Shown here: positions 35,733 to 47,613 of the stretch, piece after piece | Numbering within the stretch: position 1 is the stretch's first letter | Layout: the number at the start of each line of letters is the position of its first letter | From: Plectrocnemia conspersa | Lineage: Eukaryota; Arthropoda; Insecta; Trichoptera; Polycentropodidae | DNA length: 64,000 bases | Reading direction: 5' to 3' | Assembly (NCBI GenBank): GCA_009617715.1 | Contig: VTFK01000020.1 | Span: 1,426,001 to 1,490,000 of the forward strand | Notes under the pieces: generated by a model | What the model was told of the DNA's origin: nothing | Databases searched by the model: none | Seen by the model: only the letters and a program-made list of their open reading frames with translations | Made by a program: the position numbers and the translations under genes

Positions 35733-36261
35733 TTTATAATTATAATTTAGTGCAACTTTACTCCTGAGGTGTTGAGATGTTTTCCCAGTTAGATGCTTTA
35801 TGATACTGAATCAATTATTATTTAAGCGGCGCCCGTTCAGTAACTGTACATCGACCGCTAAACTAGTTTTCTTCATCGAACGACTAATTCGCTAAGAATA
35901 CTAATGGTGACTTCACATGTATCTCAAATTTACATTTAAATTATTATAAAACGAACCTACGCCAAGGCATAAAAAATAATGCTAACATCATCGTTAAATT
36001 ACAGTCATCGACACTGCTATGTGTATCATTATCATAAAATTTTCACAGTCCTCAAACTGTAGTTTATAAATAGAACAAATAATAATATTTTAATTTCATA
36101 ATATTTTTCTTATATATTATATAAAAACTATTGACTGATTTTCAATTATTAGAGGGGAGTTTATAATTAACATAAAATCAATAAAAAATATGATAGTGAA
36201 TTTTACCATGTTTTAATCATCCATTTTGTATTTATATGTGCAAGGACGTCATTTAATTTTT

Positions 36262-36375
36262 TTCAGCTGGGGGCAAAAGTTGCCCAGTCAATGGTCGTTT
36301 TTTTTTAATATATCCCTTTCATTCGGATTCATAGTATTTCATTTAATGACATGTATTTTTCTGACTAAATTCAGG
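36262..36375 (+). repeat. Dispersed repeat family R3, copy 1
   Basis: Contains GGGGGCAAAAGTTGCCCAGT and then ATTTCATTTAATGACATGTA, TTTTTCTGACTAAATTC. An inverted copy at 41525-41622 carries the same blocks (GGGGGCAAAAGTTGGCCAGT, TTTCATTAAATGACATGCAT, TTTTTCTGGCCAAATTT). Confidence 0.6.
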
Positions 36376-36435
36376 CTTTAGAATCTCTATTTAAAATCCA
36401 CGCAACGGTAACACTCGTTCTAATTCACAACTAAT

Positions 36436-36662
36436 CCGAATTTTGAACAATAGGAGAGCGCAAAAAACAATTATTCCTTCTCAGAAGTAAAAAATCCACG
36501 TCAAAAGCAATAAAATCGTTCCATCGCCGTCGCGATGGGGACGCTCGTTACCGAGCGTTCCCACTGCGACGATGCCGACACGATTTTATTTCCTTTGAAG
36601 TGAATTTTTTACTTCTGAGAAGTGATAATTGTTTTTGCGTCCTCCTATTGACCAAAATTCGG
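36436..36662. mobile_element. Foldback MITE, copy 1 (full length)
   Basis: About 227 bp that is inverted almost from end to end. The left arm starts CCGAATTTTGAACAATAGGA, followed by GAGCGCAAAAAACAATTAT, CTTCTCAGAAG and CAAAAGCAATAAAATCG. The right arm gives the same blocks in reverse order on the other strand and ends CCAAAATTCGG. The centre has ACGCTCGTTACCGAGCGTTC, itself palindromic. There is no coding capacity. The superfamily is not recognised. Confidence 0.8.
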
Positions 36663-36824
36663 TTTTAATATACTTTGACCTACACTCTTATATCAAACAT
36701 TATTTGAATATACTTTGATAAACACTATGGAGCAATATGGAAGATGTGATGTCAGTCTATACTTCTTCATCCGTTTATTTTCTCTTATGAGATGTGTTGG
36801 CTTATATTTTAGAACTTGGTTAGG

Positions 36825-36970
36825 CTTGGATTTAAACAATTGAGTTTCATTTTGGAGCAAAATATAATTTCACTAGCGCCTATAAGTTAAATTATATTTT
36901 TGCTAATAGAAATATATATTTATTGGTGAAAAATGTATTTGGACTTCTTTAGTGAAAAAATAATTTCACT
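36825..36970 (+). repeat. Dispersed repeat family R4, copy 1
   Basis: Blocks in order: TTGAGTTTCATTTTGGAGC, ATTTCACTAGCGCCTATAA, TTTTTGCTAATAGAAATATA and GGTGAAAAATGTATTTGGAC. The copy at about 53745-53890 has TTGAGTTTCATAGGCATTTT, TTTTCACTAGCGCATATCAA, TTTTCGCTAGTAGAAATATA and GGTGAAATATATTTGGACTT. Confidence 0.6.
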
Positions 36971-37793
36971 AAAAATACACACTCACTGTAACATTTACAC
37001 ATCGCATGTAAATAAATAATGATTAGTATGTGAATGTATATATTACCACATATGTAAAAGTTAAAATCATATCATTTTACTTGTACTTGCCAGATAAATT
37101 ATATTTTTACTGGTAAAATTTGGATCATTAAACCATCATGAGGTTCTCTAATCTTTCATAGCAAACATTTATATGTTTAATATGTCCACGTCTTGAAAGA
37201 ATGAAATTAGAAGACGAACACATTTCGAAGATTAAATAATGCTAGGGTTGAATCTAAGTGTTTTTGTCGCCCGATGGCGTGTTGTTTGCGTAAGCCATAA
37301 TGTACAAAAATTTCTCTGTATTTACGAGGGTAATGATGACGTGCTTTGACACATTGTTTATGAGTTATTTTATGTCCAATAGGATTGTTTATACCTCTGA
37401 CTTTACGGGGGATTACCGTGGTGGTCCGTTCAGTGTCATTCTATAATATCTTTCTTGTGGGTTACCCATTGTTTATATTGCGCAATTGGCGAACTAGTAC
37501 GTTGTTATACTTAACATTTGGATTGCCTTGATAATTAGCTTAACGAGTGTATTAAGCCCCCCCCCTACAATAATTTAATATATAACATTCAATGTTTAAA
37601 AAAAATATCATTTGGAGGGGGAGGGGCAGGTGGCGAATTACAGTCTAAAATTCTGAGGGGAATATAAGCTGAAGAAGAATATTGCTTTATAGTATGTCTA
37701 CACTTGTATATTTCACTGTGTTTTAAAAATATGATAGCTATCTTTACTACGGACTTCTGATGTGAGAGTATTGATCAAAGTATATTCAAATCT

Positions 37794-37880
37794 AATTTTG
37801 ATCAATAAGAGAGCGCAAAAACAATTATCACTTCTGAGAAAGGATAATTGTTATTTACGCTCTCCAATTGGTCAAAATTC
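37794..37880. mobile_element. Foldback MITE, copy 2 (internally deleted hairpin)
   Basis: An 87-bp near-perfect inverted repeat: the left arm AATTTTGATCAATAAGAGAG, GCGCAAAAACAATTATC, a short loop with CTTCTGAGAA, and the right arm GATAATTGTTATTTACGCTC ending GGTCAAAATT. It consists of the two outer arms of the 227-bp element joined, with the centre removed. Confidence 0.75.
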
Positions 37881-37963
37881 GATTTAGAAATGCTTAATTC
37901 TATTCTCATTTATTGTAAGTTTTAATATTGTTATAAAGAGACATATTATGAATGCTAGATAAC

Positions 37964-38074
37964 TGAGCGTTCCCACTGCGACGGCGACGGTACGCTTTTA
38001 TTGCCTTTGACATGAGTTTTTGATTTATGAGAAGGAATCATGTTTTTTGCGCTCTCCTATTGCTCAAAATTCAG
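37964..38074. mobile_element. Foldback MITE, copy 3 (right half)
   Basis: It matches the element from its centre outwards: GAGCGTTCCCACTGCGACGG, CTTTTATTGCCTTTGACATG, TTATGAGAAGGAATCATG, TTTTTTGCGCTCTCCTATTG and an AAAATTCAG end. The left half is missing. Confidence 0.7.
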
Positions 38075-38954
38075 TCTTGATGTGCTTCATTCGATTCTCA
38101 GTTATTGTAAGTCGTGATATTGGTATAAACCTTTCCACTGTGACGTGAACAATACAATTCTATTGATTTTAACGTAATTTGTCCAAAAAATGCTTAAATA
38201 ACTTTCCTATTACTAGCTAGCTTTGGTTAATAACCCTTGGAGTTAAAGTTTCCTATTTATTTTCAACTCCCCTTTAATCATGGAAATGGAATGTTCAGCG
38301 CTTCGGACTTTAAAAAACTAAGGTTATTTGTGAAATTATTTTTGAAGAAAACTAAAAAAATGTCATCGCTGAAATTTTCGTCTGAGAATTTTATAGGAAT
38401 ACAGATTGCCGGGAACGCTAAAAAACTAATAGGTTTGTGGGGGGGCCATATATAGGTTTATTATGGCCAAAAGTTTACGGCACTCTTGCGACGGCGTCAT
38501 TTTTCTTTTGGTGAACCTGCCGGATAAGCAAAGGCCGTTGCTGCCTCGTGCACCATTCAATCACTTTTATATAAACAACATGTAAACCAATTTCATTAAA
38601 ATACTTCTGCAGCGGCTCAATCTATGTCTAATTGCCGTCGCCAAAGATCATTTAGAAAATTTTGCTCAAATACCATCTCCGAATGATGTCGATACCATGT
38701 TAAATATAATTTTTTTTTTTATAGTTTGTGTTGTATTTTTGGTGTGTTACCATATTTTAAAATGAATAAAACAATTTTAAGTTTTATTTTTTATTAAGCT
38801 CTTATGGCTGTTACAAATGTTGCTACGGCCAAATATTAAAAACGAAGTACATGTTTGTTTCAAGTTGTTAACGGTCGTGACGTCTCTTCGCCGGCGTTTG
38901 CCGTTTTCGATCAGAAAAGTTGCACATAATCGCTGAAAACAGCTATCGATCACT

Positions 38955-41900
38955 ATGAATAGTACTATATTTAACTATCTTAAAAAGTTCAACAATGTTG
39001 GGAGAGAGTTCATCGAATCTCCAAACGAAAGTCATTTAGACACGATGAAAGAATTTTTGGACGTAAGTGCTAAGTGCTAATAATAGTAGATTATATTGAA
39101 TCGTTAATATTGTAATATTATTGTAATTGTAGGCAATTTCCAACATGGAATTCCATTTGATTTCGCCAGATAAGATAGATATAACTGTGTTCTTTAGCAC
39201 GTTATGGGACGTGATGTCGCATCCGAACGGACCGCATTCTAATGGAATATCTGTACTTTTGCGCGCTTCTAACGATCTGGCTACGAGACAAATGCTGACC
39301 CAAAGTTACGGGTAAAGCTTAAACGATCATTTCAAAAAATATTTGTCTATATGAAGACATTTTTTGTTTTTTTTATTTTCAGATTCATGCCGATTTTGGC
39401 GGATATTTTGTTGAATAAAGAGATGTCTCTGGAAAATAGGATTGTATTGCTGCGTCTGATGAAGGTACTTTGGCTATTTTCTATTTTAACTCGTACATAC
39501 TGTGTATTATTATATATATAATCGAATTCTAAATCTCATTAGGATCTATCTAATGGTATAAAAATAAATTGGCGAGAACCGTATTTGAACAAGCTGATCG
39601 CTTTCTTGTGTAATTGCATAATGGATCCCGATAAAAGCGAACTAAACGAATTGTTTATTAATATGCTCTCCATATTGGTGAATTTATGTTACGGAAACGT
39701 CATCGTCGTAAAGTTGTTGGTGGACATCGTAGATATGAAAAGGCTAATTAAATTTCTCGTTTACAGAAAGGTAATTAAATAAAAAATCAATATCATTAAA
39801 AATGATTAGTATTTACAATTTTATTCATTTTTATTGCAGAGCGGTAGTGGCGACGTTCAAGTATGCAGATTTCTGATGATCGTAAACAGTATTAAGAATG
39901 CTCCGTCTTCTCACGATGTTCATAATTACTTAGAAGTTGCTCTCAAGAATTTGACATTTTCAATCAAGTAAGACAAATAATTCACTTTATTACATTTTTT
40001 GTACTTGTAAAAGTGGTAGTAAATTTATAAAAATATTCATCTCGTACGAAATTGCATATAATTTTAGATAATTAACCCTTTCACCGCTGATGGCTTCTAT
40101 AGAAGTCATCAAGAAAATCGCCAATGCTCATTGGGCACTTAAAGCTGCTAATAATATAGTATCCTATTTTATAGTTGCTTTAGCTTCTTCGTAGCTCTGC
40201 ATAGCGTGTAATCGCTGCTTTTTGAGGCCGACAAGTTATCTTTTAAGTTGTCTAATAGAGCCCTTTAACGGCTTTTTTGAATTTTCTTTTGTCGCTTGGT
40301 AATCTTGAATATTGACACTTTTTGCGTCGCTTACGTTGTTCTGCTATTTTTTTGTTAATATTACAGGGGGATTTCCCTATTTTCATTTGAATTAAGATCG
40401 AGTGTGGCTTTTCAAGCTGTTGCTTCAATTGCCTTTGTTAAATGTTCAACTGCTTGTTCTAGTTCATCATTGTTTTTCAACGGAATGTTCAATTAGATAA
40501 TTCGGTCATGGTTTTCTCTGAACAAAATCCAATCAGTTTTTGTATGTGGATTAAATTCGTTTGTAATTTTACTAGTACTGGCTTGAAACATGATTCAGCT
40601 ACAATTCGTTTTAAATCTACGCCTTTGACAATGCAAAAGTCAATCAAGTCAGATAGTTATTTTTCTGATTAGTTGGCCAGTATGTTGGTTGTCCTGCGGA
40701 GATCCATCTCAAGATATTTTCCACTGCCGCTTCATACAATTCTTTGCCTTTAATGTTTTTAGTGAGGATTTTTGGCATTAAAAATGCTGAAAAATGATTT
40801 ATGATTTTATTAATATTATACTTTGGGTAAGAAAGCGTTAACGATGTATTGTCAAGTCGCCTGAAGGTATTCTTCTTGAAATTTTTTTTCTTTGTAATGT
40901 TAAATAATGTTTTTAATTGTTACTGCTGTGCCTCCGAAGGCAGTTCCGTCTGGGTGTATCCAGGTATTTTGAAGTAAGAGTTTTCCGTAAAATGAGTTTT
41001 GGTGGTTTAACAACTAAATAAATTATTGCACCATAAACGCAATTGTTTATGCATTACTGATTGAGCAACATTTTATTTGTAGTGTGCATTAAAATATATA
41101 AACTGCGCATTAATGTTTTTTTTTTGAAATACATTTATTTTAATAATGTAAATAGTTTTAAAAACATAATAATTGCATATAATATACGTCTTACTGGTTT
41201 ATAACTATGTTAATGTTTACAACTTGTTAATAGCTACATTTTGATAAAAAATAAGAATATTTAAAAAGGGACAAAATTAAAAAACCTTAATAAATACACA
41301 ATAAACAAGAAAAAGCTACAAATAAGTGATCATTTGAGTACATTTCATTGCAAAACTGGAATCTTTGATATGTTTTCTTTAATCTCTAAAGCAATATGTG
41401 TTTTGGCATTTTGTGCTTGTATTTAAATTTAAGGTTGTTTTTATCATAGTCACTGTACCCGAGATAATTGGGTTAGTGTGGTTTCACAAGATATTTTTTT
41501 AATGTTTTTAATTATTTAAATTTGGCCAGAAAAATGCATGTCATTTAATGAAATCGAATTGTTAAAAAAACGAAAACTGACTGGCCAACTTTTGCCCCCC
41601 CCCCCTCCCAAAAAATATCTGAAATGCCCTCAATGATTCTAAACAAAAAATTCTCGGGTTATCCCTCAAAAAAAAATCAAAAGAATGTAGTCTTAAATCT
41701 ATCCTGAAAATTTTTTTTAAATGTATTCAGTGAAATCATATCAGAATACAATTGCGAAATCATAGCAAACAGTTGCGTTTAACTTCCTTGACACTCGCAA
41801 AAAAATAGAACATAGGGCATTGCAAATTCAAATAACAAGGTCATTTAATACATAAAATTGGAAGAAAAGTTTGATTTGTTGATTTCGTTAAATTCACAAA

Positions 41901-44900
41901 ATATAGTTTAACCTTTTACGTGCGGTATTAAATTTCATAAAAAGTCACGAAATAAGTAAATTATTCAATAAAAAATGAAGTTGAAGATTTAATTACGATT
42001 TTTTTATTTGTATATAGTTATTCCTTTATGCATCTAGATTTACCTTCAAAATAAAAAAAAAATTAATATCTATTTTAAAAAAAAAAGTCTGCCTCCTTTG
42101 CAAATTCTTTTTTCCCCTTTTTTCTTGCATGATGAGGGCATGATACGCACTTGATAAATTTTTCACTTCCTCGGAAAATGCTTTTTCAATATTCGACTTT
42201 TCGTTGGGTCCTTTATCTTTCTTCCTCTTCTGGTAATTGTTTTTTTTTATAAATTCTAAAATTGTAAACAGTGAAATTCGAGGGGCAATACTCTTCGACT
42301 TCAGAATTAAACTCAATGCAAAAATATAATATATTATATATATTCAAACATATATTACATGGAATTCATTGGAATGACAATCTTTGACTTTGCTCCCAGA
42401 GCTCTTTGATGTATAAAAAAAAATGTGTTCTGATTCTTGGTAATAAAAGTAATTAAATGAGGGTTTGGAAAGAACATCTAACATTATACATCTTATACAT
42501 CATAAAAAAAATGTGTTAAATTTGAGACAAAGACTGCTTTATAATATTCCAATATATATGCTCGTCGCACTTAAGAGAACGTTTGTGGGACATGTGATGA
42601 TGAAGCGGATTTATCCGCTCGTACGTAAAGGGTTAAAGAACCTAACCTCAAATTTTGAATGTGTGTCTAGTCCCCTATAACGTAATATTCCTATAACAAA
42701 GTTTTGCCCTCTTTAGGATTTTTTTAAACAAACAACAACCTAAAACAATTTTTTTTTTTCAGAGAAATTAATGAAAATGGTCTTCATGATGTCGATCTCC
42801 TAATCGACAATTTATGTTCCGATCCTTTTACAAAGCCGTACGTGGGAACCTATGATCATTATGAGACAAGACTCGATGATGCCTTGAAAGTGAGTTTCAA
42901 AAAAGTATTCTTCATTTCAATACAATACACCATAAAATATTTTTATATAATTTTTGCAGCTCAGTCCTGGATTGTTCATCATATCGAGTTCAACCAAAAA
43001 ATGCTTACACTACACAATAAATATTCTTCAAAATCTGGTTAATCTTGGTATGATTTAATTAATGTGATAATTAGTTTTTTTTATATTGTATAACTATAAC
43101 TCTTAATATTTCAGGATTATTCTCTTTGAGGTGTTGCCATAAATTAATTGCAGAATTATGCGTAAACGCCAGTAATGAGAAAGATTTATTGGGTCAATCT
43201 TTGAATCTTCTCGGAGCAATTATATTACAATACGAAGGTTATATTTCATTATATAAATGTATTTATTTATATTATAATATATATTATTATGTTGAACAGA
43301 AGACGGAATGCTTCCCGACGAGCTTATGCCGGTCATATCGATCGGATTTCGTGCTTTATTAGATCCGTCTAACTTGGACCTCAAAATGGCCGGTTTAGAT
43401 TGGGTAAAGTATACCATTGTCTTATTTTTACAGTCCTATCACACTATATTTTTATTAACTTATACTTAAAGATGCGATTCATAAGTGCGTTGTGCGATTG
43501 TCATGCCACAAGAGAGGCCGTATACGTCAACGTCAACGTCGAGAAGTTTGAAAACGTATTCAAACAGAGTGTCGCATATCACACGCAGGTTTTAGATAGT
43601 TTATGGTATATGTAGGAATTTATGTAGTGATGCGTATTATATAATAATTGTTGTTTTAGAAATCCAATACTAAAAATCGGTACATTCAAGAAGTTTTGTT
43701 GGTCGCTTGCCACGTGTGTTTGTCACTGAACGATAGATCTGAATTGTGGAGGGCTTGTCTTCATCGCATCTTATACATTGCTCCGGTGAGTACGATCTTA
43801 TTGATTGATATGATGATGCCTCCATTTATTTTAGTACAAATTAATACTACAATTTTAAATGTACTCATTCATTTCACTGAAAATGTGATAATAAACTGGA
43901 TTGGCATCACAATTTTTAAGCGACAGTTACAGCTAGAACTCTATATACATTCCTCCAATAGACTTTTATAACCATATTATATGAGAGTATTTGATTTTGT
44001 ATTAATCGGTTGTTTTTTGAGTTTATTTATTTATTAAAATACGACCATCGTTACATTAAAAGTTACACTCAATGCATCATAAATGTCACTCTTTATAAAT
44101 CAGGGTGATTTTTATGCATTTTTATAGATAAGCAGAACGACGATGTTTCGAGAGATAAATGAAAATGCAATTGTGTAAATTCAATTGAACCCAAATAATA
44201 AATAACACTTGTAACTAATTTTTTTTCGCAGGTATTTAAAATTATGAATGGATTAGTCGACAACATTCATAAGACGCAACGTAAACTGTTCTTCCAAATG
44301 ATCAGAAACCCAGATTTTCCTTTAGATAGAATAAACAAGGTAAAGTTATTTTTACATTAACATTTAACGATAACAGTATATTTGATAAAATATATATTTT
44401 AGGCTTTGGATAATTCTTCAGAATCGTTCAATTCTGAAACGTTAAACAACAGTCAAAATCAAACGAGTTCACTCTGGAATACGTCGAGTAAATCCTTACC
44501 TAGTTCTTATATATCATCGGCTCAAGAACACGCAGTCGATGAACTAATCGCCAATCTGAATAATCAGGAGGTGCTGTATTATTTTATTTATAATTGAATT
44601 GTATTCACAACAATCTTGATTTTTTTTATTATTTATAGCTCGATAATGGTTCAATATCCAGCATAATGGAATTGTACGGTTATAAAATATCTAATCTAGA
44701 ACACAGGTTGAATGCGTGTAACTCAAGTTTAGAGGTGAACTTCATTATCGTGCACAAATATCAATTTAGATTTTCTGTTTTAATATAAATATATATTTTA
44801 GAGTGCCAACAAGTTAATCAATTCGTTGAATCATTCTGTAGTCATTCTCGAAGGGACGATCAAGAATCAAGAAGATTTGTTGTATAAATCGCAGCTTCGC

Positions 44901-45894
44901 AATATCAGGTATGAAGCGATGATATGTTTGTGTTATAAATGTAATGAATAAATATTAATTTAAAAAAATATATACAGACTGGAAGGCCATTACAAAATAT
45001 CTTCCCAGCAAATAATAGATGCAGAGAATACTATTAAAAAATTCCAAGGGAAATTGGCCGCCGAAAAGTTAGACAGACAGCAGCAGTTTGCAAATGTTCA
45101 ATGGAATTATTCTCAAGAAATAAAAGTAGCTATATAACTGCTGTGGTATTATTTATTGTAGATGCATTTTTTTTTAAATGTTTACTGTTTTAGGAACTTG
45201 AAGCTAAAGTTGAAGAAAATGCGAGTGAATTTGAGAGATTGAACCTACAAATTCAAGAATTAAATTCGGAAAAAAATTTAACGACTGAAAAATTAAATGA
45301 TCAGGTAAACCTATTATATTTTGTCTATGACTATATATTAAAATAAAAAAGGGAAATAAACTAAAGATCTATGTATAAATTGAATAAGTAATTACATAAA
45401 AAATATAGTAAACATTTTTATTCATATTTTAATATGTATTATGTATCATACTATAAGTTTATTATGCTTGTGGCTAATAAATGCACAATTGTGATATACA
45501 TTACTATGTAAAATTAATGAATCAATTTTTTTTCATAGACTCAAAAGAACGGTGAGCTAGCAAGTGTTTTGATCAAATTTGAAGATAAAGTTAAACAAAA
45601 AGAGAAAAAATTAGATGAAGCCCATAAAGTTTTGTTGGGAACGAAAAACGAACTTGAGCTATCTCAGCAGGTGATTTCTCTAAACATTGTGTTTATTTAT
45701 AATTTGTTTATTTCGGTATTTACATATATTTTTTATATATTTAATAGAACGTCAAGTCTTTAGAGAAGACTCTATTGGAGAGGGATAAGAGATTGACCCA
45801 AGTTACTACACAATTAGAAGAGATGCACAAAATTCAGGATATGATCGCCAATTTGATGACATCCAAAGCTTCGACCAGCAATTCTATGGGTTGA
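38955..45894 (+). CDS. CIP2A: CIP2A orthologue (cancerous inhibitor of PP2A), about 808 aa
   Basis: Nineteen exons join without a phase break: 38955-39062, 39133-39311, 39383-39464, 39543-39770, 39840-39967, 42763-42889, 42960-43047, 43115-43237, 43300-43403, 43472-43588, 43660-43785, 44232-44339, 44403-44570, 44639-44734, 44802-44908, 44978-45125, 45194-45304, 45539-45670 and 45748-45894. In vertebrates CIP2A (905 aa) binds and restrains PP2A-B56 and works with TOPBP1 at mitotic DNA breaks. Residues about 1-550 are helical and armadillo-like (RIVLLRLMKDLSNGIKINWR, LSILVNLCYGN). Residues about 575-795 form a coiled coil. The best match spans the junction: DELIANLNNQELD, ISSIMELYGYKISNLEHRLN and KLINSLNHSV parallel ELIEKLQSG, ISDIMDVYEMKLSTL and DRLI of the human protein. 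The C-terminus MIANLMTSKAS parallels MIAMIHSLSGGK. Intron 5 (2.8 kb) is full of transposon relics; most others are 60-90 bp. The identity rests on remembered family sequence and overall architecture. Confidence 0.85.
40190..40985 (-). pseudogene. LINE relic (Jockey-like endonuclease region) in CIP2A intron 5
   Basis: The minus strand has scattered frames typical of a Jockey-type endonuclease and the start of the linker: NTWIHPDGTAFGGTAV, then PTYWPTNQKNNYL, DLIDFCIVKGVDLKRIV, and further FKPVLVKLQTNLIH, then LEQAVEHLTKAIE. Stops and frameshifts are frequent, and no reverse transcriptase is left. It is an old, inactive fragment. Confidence 0.65.
41525..41622 (-). repeat. Dispersed repeat family R3, copy 2 (inverted)
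   Basis: This is the inverted counterpart of 36262-36375. It includes TTGGCCAGAAAAATGCATGT, CATTTAATGAAA and GACTGGCCAACTTTTGCCCC followed by a C run. It lies in CIP2A intron 5. Confidence 0.55.
41912..42632. mobile_element. piggyBac-type non-autonomous element with TTAA duplications
   Basis: TTAA at 41908-41911 and at 42633-42636 flank a 721-bp element. Its ends are inverted: CCTTTTACGTGCGG on the left, and CCCTTTACGTACGAGCGG when the right end is read on the minus strand. TTAA target duplication with CCYTTT ends is the hallmark of piggyBac. Internal frames at 42026-42316 (minus, lysine-rich) and 42465-42680 (plus) may be scraps of a transposase, but I see no DDD core. It sits in CIP2A intron 5. 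Confidence 0.7.
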
Positions 45895-46001
45895 GGACAT
45901 TGTAATTGTTTTATATATGTATATATAATATAAATAACATTTTGTACATTTTGTATTTAGTTATTTAAGTACTGTTCTTATTTTATGACTACAATATATG
46001 C

Positions 46002-46007
46002 AATAAA
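46002..46007 (+). terminator. Polyadenylation signal of CIP2A
   Basis: AATAAA lies about 110 nt after the stop codon, the best-placed hexamer. Confidence 0.5.
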
Positions 46008-46895
46008 TAATTTTAAATTGACTTTGCTACATTATGGAAACCTTTCTCGTTACTTGAAATAATTATCTAAACGACTGAACTAATATTATTAGTTAATTAT
46101 ATATGCAAAAACGATTTAACCTCATAATTATTCTAAATTGGTGGTTATTTTCCCATTGAAGTTTGATCGATTTACGATGCAATAAATTCTAATACTGTTA
46201 CCATTGATTAAAACAAGTGTTATTTACCATAAAAAATGTAATATAAACGACTAATAAATATCATGCAATATGTAGCAGGCTAGTTAAAATCGGTTTAATA
46301 AATGCATAATATTAATATTTGTATATGTAACTAATAGTTCAAGTAACAAAGGCTATAGTTTAATTGTCTTTTCAGTACACTACGTAATGTAATATATAAT
46401 ATTCATCAGAAAAATTCTTAATAATAAAATCACCAATAAATTAAATGGTTTGTGTTTTGATTTATTAGGGACACGCTTACTGAAAATATTGTTATGGTCA
46501 CAAGATGCTTGAACCAAAGTCCAGTCATATACTGTTGGATTCTGACATGTACGGAGGCAAGATGAGCCTACTTATGATCAAGTAGGTACAAAAACAAACA
46601 AATCTTAAATTATTCGCTGGTCCTTCAATACGCAATAAGACGACCTTCCCGTGAGGGTCAATATCGCACGCAAAAAAAAACTCAGACTTCTCATCAACAA
46701 AAACACACAATATTTCAGCTTTTTCTAAGGTTTTTTGCTATATTAAAAGTGGTGTGAGTTTCCCCCTAATTAACGCCCCTGTTTGGGATACGCGTCAAAT
46801 TAAATAAATCGCAGTAGAAATGCTTGGTTATCAAGCGTTTTTATTAAGACTTTATAACAATATTATGAGTGAAAATCGAATAAAGCGCATCTAAA

Positions 46896-47089
46896 CCGAA
46901 TTTCGGCTAATAGGAGAGCGCAAAAAACAATTATCCCTTCTCAGAAGGCAAAAATCCACGTCAAAAGCAATAAAATCGTGTCGACGCCGTCGCAGTGGGA
47001 ACGCTCGTTACCGAGCGTTTTTATTGCTTTTGACGTGAATTTTGACTTGGGAAGTGATAATTGTTTTGCACCTTCTATTGACAAAAATA
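46896..47089. mobile_element. Foldback MITE, copy 4
   Basis: The left arm CCGAATTTCGGCTAATAGGA, GAGCGCAAAAAACAATTATC, TTCTCAGAAG and AAAAGCAATAAAATCG, a centre with ACGCTCGTTACCGAGCGT and a right arm that ends near TTGACAAAAAT. It is slightly shorter than copy 1 at 36436-36662; the two share the same order of blocks. Confidence 0.75.
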
Positions 47090-47399
47090 AAAAAGTAAAA
47101 ATGCGAAATATTTATCTCTAATAACCTTAGCAATGTCATATCTGCATCAACATCAACTGCCGCTCCTCAGACTTCGGGCTTAGAATTCGGTCGAAAATAA
47201 AATGGAGTTTTGATGGATCACTATTTAATTATATAAAATTTGCAATGCCTGTTTTTTATCGTTATCAGTATTCATTTGCGATAAGACCACTTTTGCATGG
47301 AAAAAAATACATAAATTAATGGAATTCAGTTAAGAGTTGCTGCGTTATTTATATATAGCATAATTATATGCAACAAAAGTATTTTTTGTTTATAAAAAA

Positions 47400-47613
47400 A
47401 TGTCTTTAAAAATAGTGAAGGTCACTGAAGATTCCAAAGAAGAGACTGATCAACTCATAATGAAATATTGCGTGAATCCTTACGTGCAAGGATTCTGCTA
47501 CTTCGGCGAGCAGAGGACTTTTATTCCGCATTATTTCAAAGACGTCTACGAAAAAATTTGGAACTTCAAAGTCAGAGACGACGACACTTTTGTTATATCT
47601 TTTCCGAAATGCG
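47400..47613 (+). CDS. Orphan sulfotransferase first exon
   Basis: The 71-codon exon begins MSLKIVKVTEDSKEETDQL and ends DDDTFVISFPKC plus one base, at a donor TGCG/GTAAAT. This is the start of a cytosolic sulfotransferase up to the PAPS 5'-phosphosulfate loop (TYPKSGTTW in vertebrates). It ends in the same phase and at the same residue as exon 1 of the gene at 49744. I find no second exon of its own in the 2.1 kb that follow. It is therefore either an alternative first exon of the next gene (the join to 50016 keeps frame and restores PKCGTTW) or the remnant of a duplicated gene. Confidence 0.75.

Larger units (their letters stand above)
35733..38954. other. Intergenic DNA with foldback elements
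   Basis: No gene is supported between the astacin and CIP2A. The region holds three copies of a foldback MITE (36436-36662, 37794-37880, 37964-38074) and single copies of two other repeat families (36262-36375 and about 36825-36970). The frame at 38237-38455 has no recognisable similarity. Confidence 0.5.
45895..47399. other. Intergenic DNA between CIP2A and the sulfotransferase cluster
   Basis: It holds the CIP2A 3' end and one foldback MITE (46896-47089). No other gene is supported; the 61-codon frame at 46525-46710 has no recognisable features. Confidence 0.5.

Noticed and set aside
38955..45894. p115/USO1 as the identity of the armadillo plus coiled-coil gene
   Set aside because: The N-terminus and the junction to the coiled coil do not follow p115, while several blocks follow CIP2A in order.
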